The notes beneath the pieces were generated by a model that made no database searches, was not told where the DNA came from, and worked only from the letters and a program-made list of their open reading frames with translations. A stretch of DNA of 22,681 nucleotides from a virus, in IMG/VR virus record IMGVR_UViG_3300030117_002313, positions 1 to 22,681 of that record; one strand, given 5' to 3'. Shown here one piece after another: positions 14,923-21,907 of this stretch (its first letter is position 1; each line of letters begins with the position of its first letter). A program made the translations under genes and the position numbers.

Positions 14923-15101
14923 ACAAAACTCGCTGCTACTATTGCGCCAACAATAAAAGGATACACGGCCCACAACATAGTTTCTAGCTTATCGAATCTT
15001 TTGGATCCGTCGGTAAGCCTTTGTTCTATGTTAGCGTATCGAATAGCACACTCTTTTTCGTGCGCCTCAATCTTAGCCATAGTATCTTTTACAGTTGCCA
15101 T
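14919..15101 (-). CDS. Small XhlA-like membrane-anchored coiled-coil protein
   Basis: This is a 60-aa protein. Residues 1-40 form a charged helix with Cys18 (KIEAHEKECAIRYANIEQRL), and residues 42-59 a C-terminal hydrophobic helix (MLWAVYPFIVGAIVAASFV). A coiled coil ending in a tail anchor is the XhlA layout, and XhlA-like proteins are encoded with holins and endolysins in several phages. The start overlaps the stop of a 52-aa gene in a TAATG junction, and its own stop overlaps the two-helix protein start. Family assignment is by layout only. Confidence 0.55.
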   Translation of the reverse strand: MATVKDTMAKIEAHEKECAIRYANIEQRLTDGSKRFDKLETMLWAVYPFIVGAIVAASFV

Positions 15102-15259
15102 TACTTTTTACTTTTTTTTACTCGTTTAGTGGTGTAAGCCTCATTAACATCTGGTGTTGATTTGTCATCTGCCACATAACGGCCTTTTTTGTTTCTTGCT
15201 CTAACTTGCACTCTTTCTGTGCCTGTTATTTTGTCCCATAACTTACTTAAAAAACTCAT
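15101..15259 (-). CDS. Small basic hypothetical protein
   Basis: This 52-aa gene has a very good ribosome site (AAGGAGAAATAGT) directly before ATG 15259. The protein starts MSFLSKLWDKITGTERVQVR, has GRYVADDKSTPDVNEAY in the middle, and ends in a run of Lys. I recall the ADDKSTPDVNEA pattern from small unnamed proteins of marine phages. It has no membrane helix; the amphipathic N-terminus could sit on a membrane surface. The stop overlaps the next start (TAATG) and its own start follows the preceding stop by 1 nt. Function is unknown. Confidence 0.68.
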   Translation of the reverse strand: MSFLSKLWDKITGTERVQVRARNKKGRYVADDKSTPDVNEAYTTKRVKKSKK

Positions 15260-15260
15260 A

Positions 15261-15422
15261 CTATTTCTCCTTGGCATGCCAAAAATTTAAGGCCAATAAA
15301 TCTACAATGTTATAAACCTTTTTAAAAAAATTATCATCACGAGGGGTTGGTGTCAACGCAGCCGTCAATGACGCTATGGTAATAATTGCGTTACAAATCA
15401 TAATAAATTTTAAAATACTCAT
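15261..15422 (-). CDS. Small membrane protein with TPTPRDD motif
   Basis: This 53-aa gene has GAGGAG 6 nt before ATG 15422. The product has one N-terminal membrane helix (about residues 4-24, ILKFIMICNAIITIASLTAA), then the loop LTPTPRDDNFFKKVY, and a C-terminal amphipathic helix ending in WHAKEK. Small phage proteins with the same order, a helix, a TP-DD motif and a helix, are common next to holin and lysis genes, so this may be a holin component or a regulator of it. The start overlaps the previous stop as ATGA and the next gene starts 1 nt after the stop. Confidence 0.66.
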   Translation of the reverse strand: MSILKFIMICNAIITIASLTAALTPTPRDDNFFKKVYNIVDLLALNFWHAKEK

Positions 15423-15628
15423 TCTTGCTCCTCTGAGTTTGTCTCAGTGTTTTGTAAACTTTTAGCTAACGCCTGCTGGTAAGCATCAAGACTTGGCTTG
15501 AGTTCTTCAATCTCAAACTGGTGTGCATTGATCTTTTTAGTCAAACTATTTATATGTGCTTGCATAAACTGTTGTTCAGATGAAAGTTGTATTTCTTCGG
15601 TTTGTGTCTTTTTGTCTTTCGTCGCCAT
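15419..15628 (-). CDS. Small coiled-coil protein
   Basis: This is a 69-aa soluble acidic protein. Residues 17-58 read as a heptad-like coiled coil rich in Gln, Leu, Ile and Lys (HINSLTKKINAHQFEIEELK), flanked by polar ends rich in Thr and Glu. It has no signal peptide or membrane segment. A short AGG-containing site precedes the ATG. It separates the fibre genes from the membrane-protein set and overlaps the next gene by ATGA. It may be a fibre chaperone or a partner of the small coiled-coil membrane proteins; there is no direct evidence for either. Confidence 0.55.
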   Translation of the reverse strand: MATKDKKTQTEEIQLSSEQQFMQAHINSLTKKINAHQFEIEELKPSLDAYQQALAKSLQNTETNSEEQE

Positions 15629-15636
15629 TTTTAGAC

Positions 15637-15981
15637 CTAACTTAAAACTTTCGTTACTGATGTTGGTGATACCTTTTCGGCTATACTCGCATCTAATCTA
15701 GCTTTCATAGCTGTAACCTCATCAGCACCTAACGCTGTCTCCACCCAACTTTGCACATTACTCGCTTGTAAACTAGACCAATTTATAAAACTTGATAAGT
15801 CACTGGTATCTAAGTCTTGTGTTCCATAGACAGTTGCAGTTTGTGGGTTGCCATCTGCATCATTATTACTATCATCAGTGCCAGTAAGTCGCCAATGTAC
15901 ATTATGCACTACATTAGATTTACCACTTTTAGTAGGGTATACATCACATGTGCTTACATCCCAAGTATAAGATATTGCCAT
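15637..15981 (-). CDS. Small conserved phage protein linked to tail fibre genes
   Basis: This 114-aa soluble protein starts MAISYTWDVSTCDVYPTKSG and continues with a beta-rich part (NVVHNVHWRLTGTD) and YGTQDLDTSDLSSF, then a helical C-terminus (VQSWVETALGADEVTAMKAR). I recognise this order from a family of unnamed proteins next to tail fibre genes in many marine phages. An AAGGAG site lies inside the end of the fibre gene, about 7 nt before the ATG, so it is translated with the fibre. It may assist fibre assembly or be a virion component; its role is unknown. Confidence 0.65.
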   Translation of the reverse strand: MAISYTWDVSTCDVYPTKSGKSNVVHNVHWRLTGTDDSNNDADGNPQTATVYGTQDLDTSDLSSFINWSSLQASNVQSWVETALGADEVTAMKARLDASIAEKVSPTSVTKVLS

Positions 15982-15982
15982 G

Positions 15983-17845
15983 TTATTTCTCCTTTAAACT
16001 CAAAATTTCACTTTTCAGTAATTCTATTTGTTCTTGTTGCTCTTGCATGCCTTTTATCAGATGCGTAACAAGTTTACTATAATCCATCTGGTAATACCCA
16101 TTTTCATCTTGATTAACTGCATTTGGTACTAACTTTTCAACCTCTTGAGCTATCAAGCCTTCATCTGCATGGTTGTCAGCTTTCCAACTAAAAGCAACAG
16201 GATTAAGGCTATTTATAACATCTAAGCCTCTAGACGAACCTGTAACATCTTTTAGTCTTGCGTCTGAGGATGTGTTATAGGTTGTTGCAGAGGCTGTTAT
16301 GGATATGCTGCCAACTACTGAAGTAGCTTTAAAAAAATTAACTGCTGCTCCGTTACTACCAGTTCTTTGTACAGCTAAGGCATTACCAGCAGCTCTACTG
16401 TGCAAAGCAGCTCCAACACCTCCTCCATATATAGTGTGTCCATTTGTCGTAGTTGAGGAAAAGTCTTGAGCCGCAGTAACATCAACAAGTAAGTTACCTG
16501 ATGAATCTATGCGGACAGCCTCTGATGCGTTGGTCACAAATCTCATGTGATTGTCACTGTGACTATACAAAATCCTGCCGACATCTGCATCGTTTGGATC
16601 TGAAAAAGAAATCGCAGAATTGTTATCGGCTGCGGCCAATATTGCTATTTCACTTGCACCATTTCTTTCAAAAGTTGCAACATATCTTGCAGCATAAGTA
16701 TAGCTCGGACTTGTGTCTGATGCTTGTGCGTGGAGCATCAAAGTTCCAGTTGGTGCGGTTCCAATGCCAACCTTATCGTTAAAAGTTGCAGCACCAGCAT
16801 CTGACATATCAAGGGTGAGAGCTGTAATGGTTGAGCCACCATCGTTACCTATCAGTTTTATATCTTTATCTGAAACATTTGATGCTATCTCTAAATTATT
16901 AGAAGTGTAAGAAATTGTCCCTATGGTTGTTGCATTATCTTTAAATCTTACATCGCCACCATCTGCATCAAGAGTTATGTCCCCTGCTGCATCAATTCTA
17001 AAATCATCAGAAGTTGTTATTTCTAAAGTTCCAGCACCAGATTCTGTAAATGTTGCTGCATTACTGCCATCAGCTGTTATAGATAGAGTACCCGCTGTAA
17101 TAGATACATTGCCTCCAACTGTAAGAGTAGAAGCCATATCCACAGCTCCGTCAATATCTACTACATCTAAGTTTGTTGTTCCGTCTACATCTATATCGCC
17201 AGATATATCTAGTGCTGTACCAATTAAAGTTTGTGTAAAGGTAACTTGTCCGTTAGAAGCAATAGTCATAGCATCTACATCAGAAGCAGATCCTATTGTT
17301 TTACCATCTCCAATAATTAGATCATCAGTAAGAGTAACTATGCCAGTAACTCCTAGTGTTCCCCCAATAGTTGCATCGTCTGTTACTGTTAAATCATCTT
17401 CAACTTTGAGATCGACTACATTTAAACTTGCAAAAGCATCAGTTACGGCTGCACCGGAACCAGCTCCATCTAAATAAACTGCTTTTACATCACCCGCTGG
17501 TATCGTGACATTAGCACCAGAGCCTTGCGAAATTATAATATTTTGTGAACCGCTGGTTGCGTTTTCGATAAAGTGCATCCTGCTTATGGTGTTGGGTGCA
17601 ATCGTTATCGTGCAAGCTGAATCTAGTGTGCCAGTATATTTTAGATACATAGCTCTGCCGGGATCAGTAGAGCCGTCTGCTACTGTTGTTGTGTGTGTAT
17701 CGGCGTTAGTGGTAATAGCCTCAGTGCCAAAACCAAGTGCCTCTCCGATTAGCTCTAAGTTAGTATTAGTCTCAGTTCCCCAAGTACCAGAAGACTCACC
17801 AGTGCCGATTTCCTTTAATCTTAAATCATTTACATAGGTTGCCAT
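15983..17845 (-). CDS. Tail fibre with C-terminal peptidase S74 autochaperone
   Basis: This is a 620-aa protein. The N-terminus (MATYVNDLRLKEIGTGESSG) resembles the virion-attachment part of marine phage fibres. Residues 60-500 are repetitive, rich in Asp, Gly, Thr, Ile and Val, typical of a trimeric beta-helical shaft. The C-terminal 94 residues form an intramolecular chaperone of the peptidase S74 family: SDARLKD gives the catalytic Ser527 and Lys532, followed by NPVAFSWKAD, HADEGLIAQEVEKLVP and a final coiled coil. Family knowledge says the chaperone trimerises, folds the fibre and is then cut off just before the Ser. This is the likely receptor-binding or host-range protein. A GAGGCAAG site precedes the ATG. 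Confidence 0.88.
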   Translation of the reverse strand: MATYVNDLRLKEIGTGESSGTWGTETNTNLELIGEALGFGTEAITTNADTHTTTVADGSTDPGRAMYLKYTGTLDSACTITIAPNTISRMHFIENATSGSQNIIISQGSGANVTIPAGDVKAVYLDGAGSGAAVTDAFASLNVVDLKVEDDLTVTDDATIGGTLGVTGIVTLTDDLIIGDGKTIGSASDVDAMTIASNGQVTFTQTLIGTALDISGDIDVDGTTNLDVVDIDGAVDMASTLTVGGNVSITAGTLSITADGSNAATFTESGAGTLEITTSDDFRIDAAGDITLDADGGDVRFKDNATTIGTISYTSNNLEIASNVSDKDIKLIGNDGGSTITALTLDMSDAGAATFNDKVGIGTAPTGTLMLHAQASDTSPSYTYAARYVATFERNGASEIAILAAADNNSAISFSDPNDADVGRILYSHSDNHMRFVTNASEAVRIDSSGNLLVDVTAAQDFSSTTTNGHTIYGGGVGAALHSRAAGNALAVQRTGSNGAAVNFFKATSVVGSISITASATTYNTSSDARLKDVTGSSRGLDVINSLNPVAFSWKADNHADEGLIAQEVEKLVPNAVNQDENGYYQMDYSKLVTHLIKGMQEQQEQIELLKSEILSLKEK

Positions 17846-17863
17846 TTTAAACTTGCCTCATAA

Positions 17864-18721
17864 TTATGCCGCGTCTCTACCTGCTTTGATATTAGTATAG
17901 TTTGGAGTTTGCGTTGTAGCAACCTCTGAGTAGCTAGCAGTTTGAGAGGTGGAGACATCGCTAAAGCTCGGTGACTGCGATGTGCTAACCTCTGCATAGC
18001 TTGCCGTTTGTGTCGTGGAGATTTCTGCATAACTTGCATTTTGGTCAGTATCTATTTCTCCATATACTAAAATAAAACCAGGATTCGTTGTTATATTTAC
18101 ACCTGTAACATTGACATCGGCTGCTGCGGTTGGGCTTATTGCACCAACGCCACTATTAGTTGCTTGGCCAGAGAGCTCTAAAGTTACACCAAAAGTGATA
18201 CTTGGTGTGCCTAGTTGCGATGTAGCAACTTGTGAATCTGGCGTTATATTCGCCGCAGCATCGGTGGTCACAGATCCCGAGCTCGCGGTAATTACACCAA
18301 CCGTTGACACAGTTGTATTCGCATCTGCTGTCGGTAATATAGATCCTACTGCGCTAGTTGCTGCTTGACCTGTTGGTATGATGTTGGCTTTGCCGGTAAT
18401 TGTTAGCGAGCCAGTGTTTCCTGTGGCTGCAACTCCAGCAACTGAAACATCAGCTGCTGCGGTAACACTTGGAGCTCCTAAGTTGGTGGTTGCGGCTGTG
18501 CCACTGACTTGTACTATGGCTGCGGCAATAACGCTCAGTGATCCAGTCGATGCTGTAATCGATTGACTCGCTGGAGTTACATCGGCTTTGGCGACTACGC
18601 TAACCGAGCCAACCGCAGAGGTTATCGCGCCAGCAGAGGATACTTCTACTGGTAAAGGAGTGCCCCATGCAGCTTCTCCCCAAGCTCCTCTACCCCAGCC
18701 TGTAAGAGTAGTATTGCTCAT
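17864..18721 (-). CDS. Repeat-rich tail protein
   Basis: This is a 285-aa protein. The start (MSNTTLTGWGRGAWGEAAWG) with its Trp-Gly rich motif recurs at the N-terminus of phage tail or fibre-associated proteins. Residues about 30-218 hold roughly eight degenerate repeats of 22-23 residues rich in Ala, Ser, Thr, Val and Gly, a beta-solenoid-like pattern. Residues 227-278 hold five repeats of 11 residues built on Q-[TNS]-x-[SN]-[YF]-x-[ED]-[VI]. Composition and context, next to the fibre, suggest a virion surface or fibre component. The start overlaps the stop of a 46-aa gene (TAATG). Both repeat zones could vary in copy number. There is no enzymatic motif. Confidence 0.68.
   Translation of the reverse strand: MSNTTLTGWGRGAWGEAAWGTPLPVEVSSAGAITSAVGSVSVVAKADVTPASQSITASTGSLSVIAAAIVQVSGTAATTNLGAPSVTAAADVSVAGVAATGNTGSLTITGKANIIPTGQAATSAVGSILPTADANTTVSTVGVITASSGSVTTDAAANITPDSQVATSQLGTPSITFGVTLELSGQATNSGVGAISPTAAADVNVTGVNITTNPGFILVYGEIDTDQNASYAEISTTQTASYAEVSTSQSPSFSDVSTSQTASYSEVATTQTPNYTNIKAGRDAA
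17888..18043 (-). repeat. 33-bp tandem repeats (11-residue units), about five copies
   Basis: Inside the tail protein, codons 227-278 are built from 11-codon units. Full units begin QNASYAEISTT, QTASYAEVSTS, QSPSFSDVSTS and QTASYSEVATT, with a partial fifth unit QTPNYTNI. At the DNA level the copies are similar but not identical, so these are degenerate coding repeats rather than a recent perfect expansion. Confidence 0.85.
18068..18634 (-). repeat. Degenerate 22-23-residue repeats, about eight copies
   Basis: The N-terminal two-thirds of the tail protein repeats a unit of about 66-69 bp. Each unit contains a Gly-[SA]-x turn, a short beta strand ending in AxA or AxV, and a second strand before the next [AT]-[TS]-x spacer, for example TGSLTITGKANIIPTGQAAT. 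Edges are approximate because the units have diverged. Confidence 0.65.
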
Positions 18722-18861
18722 TAGCTTAAGTTGTCTCTAACTGCAACTAACAAGGTTTTTATATTACTAAGATCTGCACGCACTGGATCTGTCATAAAAT
18801 CAAGTGTAAGCATGGAGTCAATGGTTGCAATGGCGCTAATAATTTTTTCTTTATCAGTCAT
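18721..18861 (-). CDS. Very small hypothetical protein
   Basis: This 46-aa gene has a strong GAGGAG site about 5 nt before ATG 18861. The product is one or two helices (TDKEKIISAIATIDSMLTLD, then DPVRADLSNIKTLLVAVRD) with no membrane segment. It overlaps the end of the 442-aa gene by 8 nt and the start of the tail protein by TAATG. The good ribosome site and exact packing support a real gene. It may be a small tail or fibre assembly helper; this is a guess from position. Confidence 0.68.
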   Translation of the reverse strand: MTDKEKIISAIATIDSMLTLDFMTDPVRADLSNIKTLLVAVRDNLS

Positions 18862-20182
18862 TATACTCCTCAAAAATATTTATTTGTTTTGGGTTGTAGT
18901 TTTTTGTAAATTTTTGTAAACTAGGGGTGATGGAAAGATTATATTTTACATGGGAAGATGGTCCTGCGGTATTAAACCCTGTGGGCGATGGTGACTTTGG
19001 ATATTTCATCTCACCGGGCAGTGTCGACTGGACGCTAGCTATGCCCAGCCAAGTAGCCGATTTTTTCGTTGATGGCTCAAAAATGTCTGAAACGGACTTT
19101 GAAGCTAAATTTGGTGTTATTGGTAAAGATCTACCAGAGCTACCAGCAGTTACATAACCGCCCATAGCAAACTTTTTAACATCTAGTTTATAAAAATCTG
19201 GATCTACTTGTTTTTTAGCAGTTCCAAATGTGTCTGCCATTTCTTCTAACAATTTCTGACCTTTTAATCTTTGCTCTCTACCAATCTTTCCTAATTCTAC
19301 TGGATCAGTTGGCATGCCTTTAGGGAATAAAGATCTAAACTCCTCAAAAGCCTTATGATTAGCGTCTGCTGCACGCCACATAGGTTCAGTAATAGCAGAT
19401 ATTTCACCGACTATTGGCTCGCCTTTGGAGTTAGTAAATTTGATAAGTAATTTACGATCAACAAAACCCTCAGGTTTTACTAATCTGCCTTTATCGAAAG
19501 TTTCAAAATTTTGTTTGACAAGTTTTACTAAGGCCTCTTCTTCTGCTGGTGTTGATACTAATACTCTAGTTCTAATCGGATCAGTCAGCTTTGTTACATC
19601 ACCCTCATACTTATCGACAGATTTTTGTATCGCTCTGGGCACTTGTTTTATTTTTCCAACATCGACACCGTAAATATCATATTTGCGTATAGCACCAGGT
19701 AATCTGGTTGATAGTTTTAAGCTAGCTGCTAACTCGTCTATGTTTTGATTGAACTCAGGTGCACTACGCACAGCTCGGTCAAACATTCTATTAGCGTCGC
19801 GTATCGTGTTACCAGAGTATAGATCCTCTTGATGTCTTAAAACATCAGCTTTGCTGGTCGGTAAGCTAGCAATACCGCTTTTTAACGCTTGTTTACCTGG
19901 CCGTAATAAATCACCAATGAGGGGTAGCGCGCCAAGGGTTGAGAGTCCAGCGATACCTGCATACATTAGACCAGGTTTAATATTGCCAGCTCTAAACTCT
20001 TCGACTGCATCACGGCCGTATTTACCACCAGCCACTAAATCTGCTGCCATACCGGGTGGTGTAAAACCAGCTAATATCTGTGCTGGTAAGGGCACATTCT
20101 CTTCGTAGCCTTCAACCACTCGATCTAGAAGATCTTTGTCAGCTGCTCCACCTTGTTGGAATATGTCAATATTTTGATACAT
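18854..20182 (-). CDS. Putative virion protein with RelA/SpoT-like domain
   Basis: This is a 442-aa protein. Residues 1-100 contain a Gly/Ala-rich, moderately hydrophobic stretch (NIKPGLMYAGIAGLSTLGAL) seen in phage internal or ejected proteins. Residues about 160-285 resemble the RelA/SpoT nucleotidyltransferase fold: KQVPRAIQKSVDKY, then TDPIRTRVLVS (Asp201, Arg204, Arg206), EGFVDRKLLIKF, and GEPIVGEISAITEPMW with Glu260 at the position of the catalytic Glu of EIQIRT-type motifs, then His276. The C-terminus includes KKFAMGGYVTAG, a motif common near the end of large phage virion proteins, and a polar tail. It could be an ejected effector that affects nucleotides. The RelA/SpoT relation is a motif reading only. 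The start has a weak ribosome site but a TATAAT box 6 nt upstream. Confidence 0.55.
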   Translation of the reverse strand: MYQNIDIFQQGGAADKDLLDRVVEGYEENVPLPAQILAGFTPPGMAADLVAGGKYGRDAVEEFRAGNIKPGLMYAGIAGLSTLGALPLIGDLLRPGKQALKSGIASLPTSKADVLRHQEDLYSGNTIRDANRMFDRAVRSAPEFNQNIDELAASLKLSTRLPGAIRKYDIYGVDVGKIKQVPRAIQKSVDKYEGDVTKLTDPIRTRVLVSTPAEEEALVKLVKQNFETFDKGRLVKPEGFVDRKLLIKFTNSKGEPIVGEISAITEPMWRAADANHKAFEEFRSLFPKGMPTDPVELGKIGREQRLKGQKLLEEMADTFGTAKKQVDPDFYKLDVKKFAMGGYVTAGSSGRSLPITPNLASKSVSDIFEPSTKKSATWLGIASVQSTLPGEMKYPKSPSPTGFNTAGPSSHVKYNLSITPSLQKFTKNYNPKQINIFEEYND

Positions 20183-20188
20183 TCCATG

Positions 20189-20194
20189 ATTATA
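20189..20194 (-). promoter_or_regulatory. Possible -10 box upstream of the virion gene
   Basis: A perfect TATAAT on the minus strand lies in the 31-nt gap between recombinase and virion gene. Only 6 nt separate it from the ATG at 20182, so a transcript from here would be almost leaderless. No good -35 element is seen 16-18 nt upstream. This may be chance in AT-rich DNA. Confidence 0.25.
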
Positions 20195-20213
20195 ACTGAA
20201 ACGCTAACTTTTT

Positions 20214-21005
20214 CTATTCGTGGTGCAGTCCTTGGAACTTGCGTTTGAGAATCCTGTGGACCTTGTGATACGGAAAATCCTCATAGCCAGGGTGTGAACT
20301 CTGAATCTGTTTAGCTATCTTTCTTGCACCTAAGCCTTTTTCGCGTAATGCCCAAATATGTTTGAGCACTGCAAACTCCTCAGGAATAGGCACTAGCTTA
20401 GTTCTGCGTCTACTGCCGGAGTCGTCATACTCCTTGCGATAACCAAACGGCGTTTTACCGCCAATAGAGTAGCCTTTCTCTGCATAGACAAGTTTGCCAC
20501 CGTTAAGTCGAGACATAATCGTTTCTCTTTCAATCTCAGCAAACATAGCCATATTAGTAACAAGTTGTTGGTTGGCGATCCTTGTCATATCCATCTTTGC
20601 CTCTAAGCCTGTTTTGGCTTTTTCTTTGGGTAAAACCACAGGTATATCATTGAACATATCGCAGAAATACAGTGTAATACCAGTCTCCTCAAGTGTAGGA
20701 ATCATGTTTAGCATTTCAAGAAAAGATCTTGCAAGTCTGTCCAGTTTGGTTGCTACTATCACATCGTTGGCGTCCATCACATCAGTCAGCTCTCTAGAGC
20801 CTGGTCGCTCTAACAAAGGCTTCATGCCACTAATACCAGCGTCGGTAAAGAACTTGTCAACTTTCCTGCCACCGTATTTGTTAGCGACAAACTCCTCAAT
20901 CGATCTCTTTTGTTCTTCGAGTGAAGAGCCATCTCGAACCTGTTGCTCAGACGATACTCTGATATAGCCATAAATATTGTTTACTTGTTTTCTTGGTTCA
21001 ATCAT
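20214..21005 (-). CDS. Serine recombinase (resolvase/invertase family)
   Basis: This 263-aa protein starts at ATG 21005, preceded by GGAGGGAAAGAGT and overlapping the metallopeptidase stop as ATGA. The catalytic resolvase domain covers about residues 11-160: YGYIRVSSEQQ gives the nucleophile Ser18, and VATKLDRLARSF (about 84-95) holds the conserved Arg pair. The IERETIMSRLNGGKLVYAEK segment is the long helix leading to the DNA-binding part. Residues 195-263 form a short recombinase-like or helix-turn-helix C-terminus (GARKIAKQIQ, PYHKVHRILKRKF). It lacks the large Cys-rich and coiled-coil regions of integrases of 450-600 residues, so inversion or resolution, or an atypical integrase, are all possible. 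No att site was identified. Confidence 0.9.
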   Translation of the reverse strand: MIEPRKQVNNIYGYIRVSSEQQVRDGSSLEEQKRSIEEFVANKYGGRKVDKFFTDAGISGMKPLLERPGSRELTDVMDANDVIVATKLDRLARSFLEMLNMIPTLEETGITLYFCDMFNDIPVVLPKEKAKTGLEAKMDMTRIANQQLVTNMAMFAEIERETIMSRLNGGKLVYAEKGYSIGGKTPFGYRKEYDDSGSRRRTKLVPIPEEFAVLKHIWALREKGLGARKIAKQIQSSHPGYEDFPYHKVHRILKRKFQGLHHE

Positions 21006-21907
21006 ACTCTTTCCCTCCATGCTTTTCTTGTAGACCAAATCAATGTGTGAAGTTTTGTTTTTTCTCCAGTTGTGAACATAAAGTTAGCAAATTTAGAAAA
21101 TTTCTTTTGGTATTCTTCATATTTATTAGTGACTTTCTGTTGATGTAGATGATTGAACTCCCAAAAATAAAATTTAGCATGATGTTCATGGATTAGTTTC
21201 AAAGCTCTTTCATACGCTTCTTTCCATGACCATACTGTATGTTCTCTCATATCTCTATCTGCTTCCCAGTCAAGTTCATGTTCCAATGTCTTATCGTAGA
21301 CATCTATTTCAATTCCACCACTATAAAACTGGTCGTAGTTCCTTTGAATTTTAAGCCAGTCATACTGCTCAAGTAAATCCTTACATTTTTGTTTTGGATG
21401 TATTCTTTTCTTTACAACTTTCTTAGGTAAAGGAACAAACTCTTTTGCAACTTGTGGAAAAGGTTTTATTCTTTTGCTTAGTCTCTTCTTCGCATCTGAT
21501 CTATCAAATCCAATAAATCTAATATTTCTTTCATTCAGACTTTTTGCAAGTTCTTTTAAAGTAGGTTGTTCTGGATGTAGATAACTCAGAAGCATGCAGA
21601 AGTTTGAAACAAACTCTGGTCCATGTGCTTCTACTTTCTGTGGCGTAATGATATGAGCATATTCGTGAAGAAGGACTTCATAGTTTCTTGCCCATTTGTT
21701 TTGAATAGCTATTAGATTTTTACCTCTTGCATAACTTACTCCGTTATGAATGTTTTTGAACTTTAATTCAGTTTTGCGTTTGAAAATTTTATCAAGTTTT
21801 TTAATAACTTCTTTGCACTGGTCTTGTGTCAGATAGCTTGTTTTACAACCCCACGACTGAGAGTTTTCCCAGTTGTAGACTTTTTGTCTTTGCATGTCTC
21901 TAGCCAT
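21002..21907 (-). CDS. SprT-like zinc metallopeptidase
   Basis: This is a 301-aa soluble protein. The zinc site is plain: HEYAH at residues 81-85, with Glu82 catalytic, and a third ligand probably His95 in EAHGPEF. The HExxH followed by HGxxF matches the SprT/WSS1-like group. Residues 1-75 hold the N-terminal helix and strand of that fold, including YARGKNLIAIQNKW. The C-terminal 150 residues are very basic then aromatic and helical, and I do not recognise them. SprT-like proteins are often linked to DNA-protein crosslink processing, but the phage role is unknown; cutting a host protein or a phage precursor is possible. It overlaps the recombinase start by ATGA and adjoins the OB-fold gene by 1 nt. 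Confidence 0.75.
   Translation of the reverse strand: MARDMQRQKVYNWENSQSWGCKTSYLTQDQCKEVIKKLDKIFKRKTELKFKNIHNGVSYARGKNLIAIQNKWARNYEVLLHEYAHIITPQKVEAHGPEFVSNFCMLLSYLHPEQPTLKELAKSLNERNIRFIGFDRSDAKKRLSKRIKPFPQVAKEFVPLPKKVVKKRIHPKQKCKDLLEQYDWLKIQRNYDQFYSGGIEIDVYDKTLEHELDWEADRDMREHTVWSWKEAYERALKLIHEHHAKFYFWEFNHLHQQKVTNKYEEYQKKFSKFANFMFTTGEKTKLHTLIWSTRKAWRERV

Noticed and set aside
16923-17477. 184-codon plus-strand frame in the fibre region
   Set aside because: Low-complexity Ser/Val/Pro translation is the expected antisense of the repetitive Asp/Gly/Thr fibre shaft.
17888-18043. CRISPR-like or iteron array
   Set aside because: The repeats are in frame, degenerate, 33 bp long and without spacers; they are coding repeats.
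18111-18566. Two plus-strand frames opposite the repeat tail protein
   Set aside because: They are antisense shadows of the Ala/Thr/Val repeats and are low in complexity.
18927-19157. 76-codon plus-strand frame opposite the end of the 442-aa virion gene
   Set aside because: It lies fully antisense to a well-supported gene, and its composition mirrors that gene's codons.
20494-20967. 157-codon plus-strand frame inside the recombinase
   Set aside because: It is antisense to the catalytic domain; the Ser/Ile/Leu-rich translation is typical of a shadow.
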